Position numbers and translations under genes: made by a program. Shown one piece after another: positions 60,634 to 64,000 of a stretch of 64,000 bases of DNA. This stretch comes from Chloroflexi bacterium 54-19 (GTDB lineage Bacteria; Chloroflexota; Chloroflexia; Chloroheliales; Chloroheliaceae): positions 182,860-246,859 of the forward strand of contig MKTJ01000017.1 of assembly GCA_001898225.1 (NCBI GenBank). Direction: 5' to 3'. Numbering within the stretch: position 1 is the first letter of the stretch; each line of letters starts with the position of its first letter. The notes under the pieces were generated by a model, which was given only the letters and a program-made list of their open reading frames with translations, was not told the origin of the DNA and did not search any database.

Positions 60634-61611
60634 ATGAATGTACAAGTAGATGAAGAAGAACTTTTCCTGGAAGCCGAGGGGGTCCGACTCCCGGCGAGAT
60701 TGACCCTGCCCACCAGTGGCTCGCCACGCTGGGGCATCGTTATTATCCCCGGCTCGATGGCAAGCGACGTGGACGGCAACTACCCTGACACCGGCAGCCG
60801 CCCGCATCTCTACGCTGACCTGGCCCGCCAGTTGGCCGAGCGGGGCCACGCCGTCTTGCGTTACGCCAAAGAAGGCGCACAGACCGGCTCGGTGGTGGTG
60901 GACGAAGCGGCCAGCCTGGCCCATCCGATTTTCGGCAAGCAACAGTATATCGCTGCCGCCGCTGCCCGGAAATTACGCGAACTGGTGCCCGGTCTGGCGA
61001 GGTTGGCCCTGGCCGGACATAGCGAAGGGAGTGTCCACGGCATGGTGGTGTCGCAGTGGCCGGAAGTCCATCCCGACGCTTTCATCAGCCTTTCGGGGCC
61101 GGGGTTGCGTTATTTCGACCTGTTCTTCGCCTGGGCCGATAGCCAGCCTGGCGACTCGGTCAGTTTAGGTCCGGTCAAGATGTTAAAGACCCGCTATAAA
61201 AAAGTCTTTGAGGTGTTGCGGACAGGCGAGGAATTGCCGGAGGAAATCGCCACCGACCCGGCCTACCTCAACAGTTTTGGCCGGATGGGCGATGACCCGC
61301 GCGGCAAGCAGTACATGCGCGATTATGACGCGGTTGACCCGACCCAGGAAATTGCTAAAATTCCCTGCCCGGTGTTGCTGGTGCAGGGGGGCCTGGACGG
61401 CTCAGCGGTCCAGTCGAGCAGCGCCGAAACTCTTTTGGCGGCCCGCCAGGCGGTAGACCCGGCGGCTCGCCTTGCCTACTTCCCCGACTTGCAGCACTTT
61501 TATAAAAAGACCACACCCGACGCCTCCCCGGTGGAGTCGTTTGGCATCAGCACCGAGAGCGACCCGGCGGTGGCGGACGCTATCAGTGAATGGCTGGACG
61601 GCTTAAAGTAA
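60634..61611 (+). CDS. Alpha/beta hydrolase
   Basis: A 325-residue serine hydrolase. The nucleophile is in 'LALAGHSEGSVHGMVVSQ', the oxyanion loop near 'GIVIIPGSMASDVDGNY', the acid in 'PVLLVQGGLDGSA', and the His in 'FPDLQHFYKKT'. It resembles esterase/dienelactone-type hydrolases. AAAGGAG precedes the ATG. A MerR operator overlaps its promoter, and the divergent MerR gene at 59489 is the probable activator. The substrate is unknown. Confidence 0.88.
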   Translation: MNVQVDEEELFLEAEGVRLPARLTLPTSGSPRWGIVIIPGSMASDVDGNYPDTGSRPHLYADLARQLAERGHAVLRYAKEGAQTGSVVVDEAASLAHPIFGKQQYIAAAAARKLRELVPGLARLALAGHSEGSVHGMVVSQWPEVHPDAFISLSGPGLRYFDLFFAWADSQPGDSVSLGPVKMLKTRYKKVFEVLRTGEELPEEIATDPAYLNSFGRMGDDPRGKQYMRDYDAVDPTQEIAKIPCPVLLVQGGLDGSAVQSSSAETLLAARQAVDPAARLAYFPDLQHFYKKTTPDASPVESFGISTESDPAVADAISEWLDGLK

Positions 61612-61662
61612 CCGTTACAGTAACCAGCCACATATTATTGCGGCACCTTCAGGGCGAAAAAA

Positions 61663-61692
61663 TTCTAGCCTGACGGGTAAGTCAGGCTAGAA
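61663..61692. terminator. 12-bp hairpin after the hydrolase gene
   Basis: TTCTAGCCTGAC and GTCAGGCTAGAA flank a 6-nt loop. The T tract is on the minus strand, so for the plus-strand hydrolase it lacks a classic U run. Confidence 0.5.
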
Positions 61693-61882
61693 TCTGAAGT
61701 AATTAAGAGCATTTAGGGCAACACAAAATTCCACATTTGGGGTAAAACTTAATAATTACTTAATCCAGGTCTAAATAAATGGCCTTGAACCGTCCTGCCA
61801 ACCTAGTGACAAACGCCCTGATATAAGATAAAATTGTTTTAAAGACTGCAAACTTACAGCAGGCAACTTTTATTGTTTATAG

Positions 61883-61955
61883 GACTTTCGCTTGAAACAT
61901 TTTTTGAGGCGGTCTAGCCTCAATATTTTGGTTTTCCCAGGCCGAAGCGAAAGTC
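61883..61955 (+). ncRNA. Candidate structured RNA leader of the WD40 gene
   Basis: An 11-bp perfect outer stem (61883-61893 with 61945-61955) encloses 51 bases containing a 7-bp inner hairpin (TTGAGGC with GCCTCAA, 61904-61923). It is about 100 bases before the WD40 start. No known riboswitch class is recognised. Confidence 0.5.
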
Positions 61956-62056
61956 GTGTTTATAAAAATCGGTGTGTTTCGGTTGGTCTTACGCTAACCG
62001 CCTAGCTAGGGCTGTGGCTGAGTCCGGGGTTCTATTTTAGGGAGAGGAAGTTATAA

Positions 62057-63895
62057 GTGGCACGTCCAAATTCAAGGCTGGGGGTTAATTTCAGGCCGAA
62101 AACGGTTCAAAAAATAGCCCCAAGAACTTTTGATTGTCCGCATTGCGGCGAGGCTATCGAACTAGACGCTAATTCTAGACCTATTGCGATAGATATATTA
62201 AGTAAATCTACCCTGAACCCGGCCACCCCACCCCAGATGGATACCGCTTCCCGGTTGCGTCACCTGCTGGACGAACCGCCCGTTAAAGCCTTGCCCGCGC
62301 CTGCCTTCGAAACTCAGGTGGTTGCCCCGGTCCGGGCCAAAGCACCCCGACCCCGTCGCCGATTGCCCAACTTCCGCTGGATGGTTGCGCCCGTGACGCT
62401 GACCATGGTCGGGTCGGTACTATTTTTCGTCTGCGTCGTGGGGCTGGGTATTTTCGTTTACAACAGCACCGCGCCCCAGGTAACGCCGGTCGTCAACGTG
62501 AGTCTGCCGACCCGCAACCCTACCAAACTGGCCCAGCTAGATAAGCCGGTCCCCGCCGACCAGACCCAGGCCCCGGTCTTTCTTCCTACCGCCACCACCG
62601 AGGCCCCGACCTCCGACCAGACCGCTGCCGGACCGGACATTAACGCCACGGCCAAAGGTTCAGGCGATAACGGGCCTACACCCGAAGTTCTCGCCCCGGC
62701 GGTCGCGACCGAGCCTTCGGACACAATGGGCGTTGCCAGTACCGGGCAGGGTTTTGGTGTAACCGGGGCCCAGGGTAACGCGACAAATCCGACACCTACT
62801 TCAGCAGCCCAGGTTTCGCCTTCCGCGACGGTTACGCCTACTCTTTCGCTTACCCCTTCGATTTCAGCGGCATCCGTCGTTTCGCCTACTGTTACCATCG
62901 CGCCGACCAGCACCTCCGGTCTGCCGAACCCGCTGGCCGCCAATAGCAGCGGCGGGTTGTCTTCGGCCCTTCCGGCCAACACTTTCCCCCCGGCCTCCCC
63001 GGTCCAGACGGTCAATAACCAGGCCGGGTGGATTAACCAGGTTGCTTTTAGCGCCGATGGGAAACTGCTGGCAACCGCTAACGCTGACTATACCGTACGG
63101 CTCTGGAACGCCGTAACCGGGAAGGCGACTAAAGTCCTGTGGGGCCATAGCGGCTCGGTCTATTCGCTTTCGTTTAGCGCCGATGGGAAACTGCTAGCAA
63201 CTGCCGGGGCCGACCGGACGGTTATCCTCTGGGACGTGGCAACCGGGAAACAACTCTTTCGGATGACCGGGCATACCGGTGAAATTAACTCGGTCGCTTT
63301 CAGCCCCGGCGGTCAACTCCTGGCGACCGGCTCGAACGATAACTCGGTCCGGTTGTGGGATGTAGCCACCGGCAAGCAGGTCGGGATTGCCCTGGGCCAC
63401 CAGGGCCCTGTCCAGAGCGTTGCCTTTAGCCCGGACGGTAAGACCCTGGCAAGCGGCAGCAACGACCACACCATTATGCTCTGGAACCTCAGCTCGTTTA
63501 GCAACCCGGTCCAGATTGCCGTCCTCAAGGGGCACAATAGCCCGGTGTGGTTGGTTGCTTTCAGCCCGGACGGCCAGAAGCTTGCCAGCGCCAGCCTGGA
63601 TAACACCGACAATTTGAAAATCTGGGACTTGAGCGCAGGCAAGGAACTGTTTAACCTGACCGGGAATACCCGTGGGGTCTACTCGGTGGCCTTTAGTCCG
63701 GACGGCCAGAAGCTTGCCAGTGGAGGCCAGGATAAGGTCGTACGGCTCTGGAGTGCCAATACCGGAGACCTGCTGGGGACTTATACCGGCGCGACCGGGA
63801 CCGTTACCAGCGTCAGCTTTAGCCCGGATGGCAAGATGCTGCTGGGGGCCGGGGAGGACCGGGTTATCCGCCTCTGGAAGTTACAGGGCTCTTAA
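62057..63895 (+). CDS. Membrane-anchored WD40-repeat (beta-propeller) protein
   Basis: A 612-residue protein. Residues 24-32 hold a single CxxC, 'FDCPHCGEA', a half zinc ribbon. A basic stretch ('APRPRRRLPNFRW') leads into a membrane helix at about 108-135. A Thr/Pro/Ala-rich linker of ~180 residues follows, then seven WD40 repeats (about 320-612), each ending 'LW' or 'IW', enough for one full propeller outside the membrane. Propellers act as protein-binding scaffolds. The start is GTG at 62057 behind GGAGAGGAAG. A terminator follows. The partner is unknown. Confidence 0.88.
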   Translation: MARPNSRLGVNFRPKTVQKIAPRTFDCPHCGEAIELDANSRPIAIDILSKSTLNPATPPQMDTASRLRHLLDEPPVKALPAPAFETQVVAPVRAKAPRPRRRLPNFRWMVAPVTLTMVGSVLFFVCVVGLGIFVYNSTAPQVTPVVNVSLPTRNPTKLAQLDKPVPADQTQAPVFLPTATTEAPTSDQTAAGPDINATAKGSGDNGPTPEVLAPAVATEPSDTMGVASTGQGFGVTGAQGNATNPTPTSAAQVSPSATVTPTLSLTPSISAASVVSPTVTIAPTSTSGLPNPLAANSSGGLSSALPANTFPPASPVQTVNNQAGWINQVAFSADGKLLATANADYTVRLWNAVTGKATKVLWGHSGSVYSLSFSADGKLLATAGADRTVILWDVATGKQLFRMTGHTGEINSVAFSPGGQLLATGSNDNSVRLWDVATGKQVGIALGHQGPVQSVAFSPDGKTLASGSNDHTIMLWNLSSFSNPVQIAVLKGHNSPVWLVAFSPDGQKLASASLDNTDNLKIWDLSAGKELFNLTGNTRGVYSVAFSPDGQKLASGGQDKVVRLWSANTGDLLGTYTGATGTVTSVSFSPDGKMLLGAGEDRVIRLWKLQGS

Positions 63896-63919
63896 CCTAA
63901 AAGCCGGGTTAGAACTTTT

Positions 63920-63949
63920 GACGGGAGAAAAATTCTCCCGTCTTTTTTA
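63920..63949 (+). terminator. Terminator of the WD40 gene
   Basis: A 10-bp perfect stem GACGGGAGAA..TTCTCCCGTC is followed by a run of Ts, 25 bases past the stop. Confidence 0.9.
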
Positions 63950-64000
63950 TTGTTGCCTAATTTTGGGGAATTCAGGGTAAATGCAAGGTCCAAAAAAAAT

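Larger units (their letters stand above)
61612..62056. other. Structured leader and hairpin region upstream of the WD40 gene
   Basis: These 445 bp have no supported gene. A 12-bp hairpin at 61663-61692 is followed by T6 on the minus strand. A nested structure at 61883-61955 lies about 100 bases before the WD40 start. Confidence 0.6.

Noticed and set aside
1..64000. tRNA, rRNA, CRISPR arrays, transposases
   Set aside because: No tRNA-like T-loop with acceptor stem, no direct-repeat/spacer pattern and no transposase motif was seen by eye.

Overview
This window is bacterial chromosome with moderate to slightly high GC (estimated by eye) and about 57 protein genes. I saw no tRNA, rRNA, CRISPR array or insertion sequence. 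A Chloroflexota host is the best guess. The secreted protein at 33782-35059 carries the 'VQYF...' and 'LFQRRVLTYNP...GNLGQHYYKWRY' blocks that I associate with extracellular Chloroflexota proteins. A DUF4331 protein, an F420-type (Ddn-like) oxidoreductase, a citramalate route to isoleucine and a CysM/CysO/Mec cysteine pathway all fit that placement. The genus cannot be read from the sequence.

Layout. 0-8 kb: small regulators and stress or detoxification genes (MmyB-type regulator divergent from an epimerase-like SDR, DUF2227 membrane protein, MFS exporter, AT-rich SMI1/KNR4 gene, DinB, tandem SRPBCC protein, AraC regulator). 8-12 kb: an ABC ATPase with no permease, coupled to a protein of unknown function; then a PAAR-like spike tip divergent from a protein with the N-terminal signature of extracellular contractile injection system (eCIS) cargo. 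12-20.5 kb: a minus-strand branched-chain amino acid cluster, ilvB-ilvN-ilvC-leuA-leuB-cimA, with degenerate heptamer repeats and a hairpin in its gaps. 20.7-24.7 kb: two tiny membrane proteins and a 1053-residue protein joining 20-residue KLDKK repeats, a membrane segment, an alpha/beta hydrolase and a LEA/apolipoprotein-like tail. 25-28 kb: chemoreceptor, methyltransferase, rpiA. 28-35 kb: a minus-strand module of secreted protein, DUF4331, TPR protein and a NicO-type Ni/Co transporter with a very large His-rich loop.

36-39 kb: a complete sulfur-carrier cysteine module on the minus strand: rhodanese-ThiF activating enzyme, CysO-like carrier, CysM, and a Mec/M67 JAMM peptidase. The carrier ends Gly-Gly-Arg, not Gly-Gly. 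39-44 kb: TetR-SDR operon with a perfect operator, recJ with a membrane protein, HAD phosphatase. 44.7-50.4 kb: signalling genes (TPR protein, hybrid histidine kinase, HPt-REC-REC-GGDEF diguanylate cyclase). 50.5-55.8 kb: small Gly/Asn-rich protein, Fur-family regulator with a His-rich tail, M20 amidohydrolase, NmrA-like SDR, TauE/SafE exporter with DUF1634 partner. 55.9-61.6 kb: an ECF41 sigma factor with a recognisable ECF41-type promoter, an SDR and a deazaflavin-type oxidoreductase; then two MerR regulators with MerR-type long-spacer promoters, a SnoaL protein and an alpha/beta hydrolase. The window ends with a membrane-anchored WD40 propeller protein behind a long structured leader.

The most unusual content is the KLDKK-repeat/hydrolase protein, the eCIS-like PAAR and cargo pair away from any visible eCIS operon, the carrier protein with a blocked C-terminus beside its JAMM protease, and the 61.9-kb structured leader. 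All function calls come from reading motifs; no database search was run.
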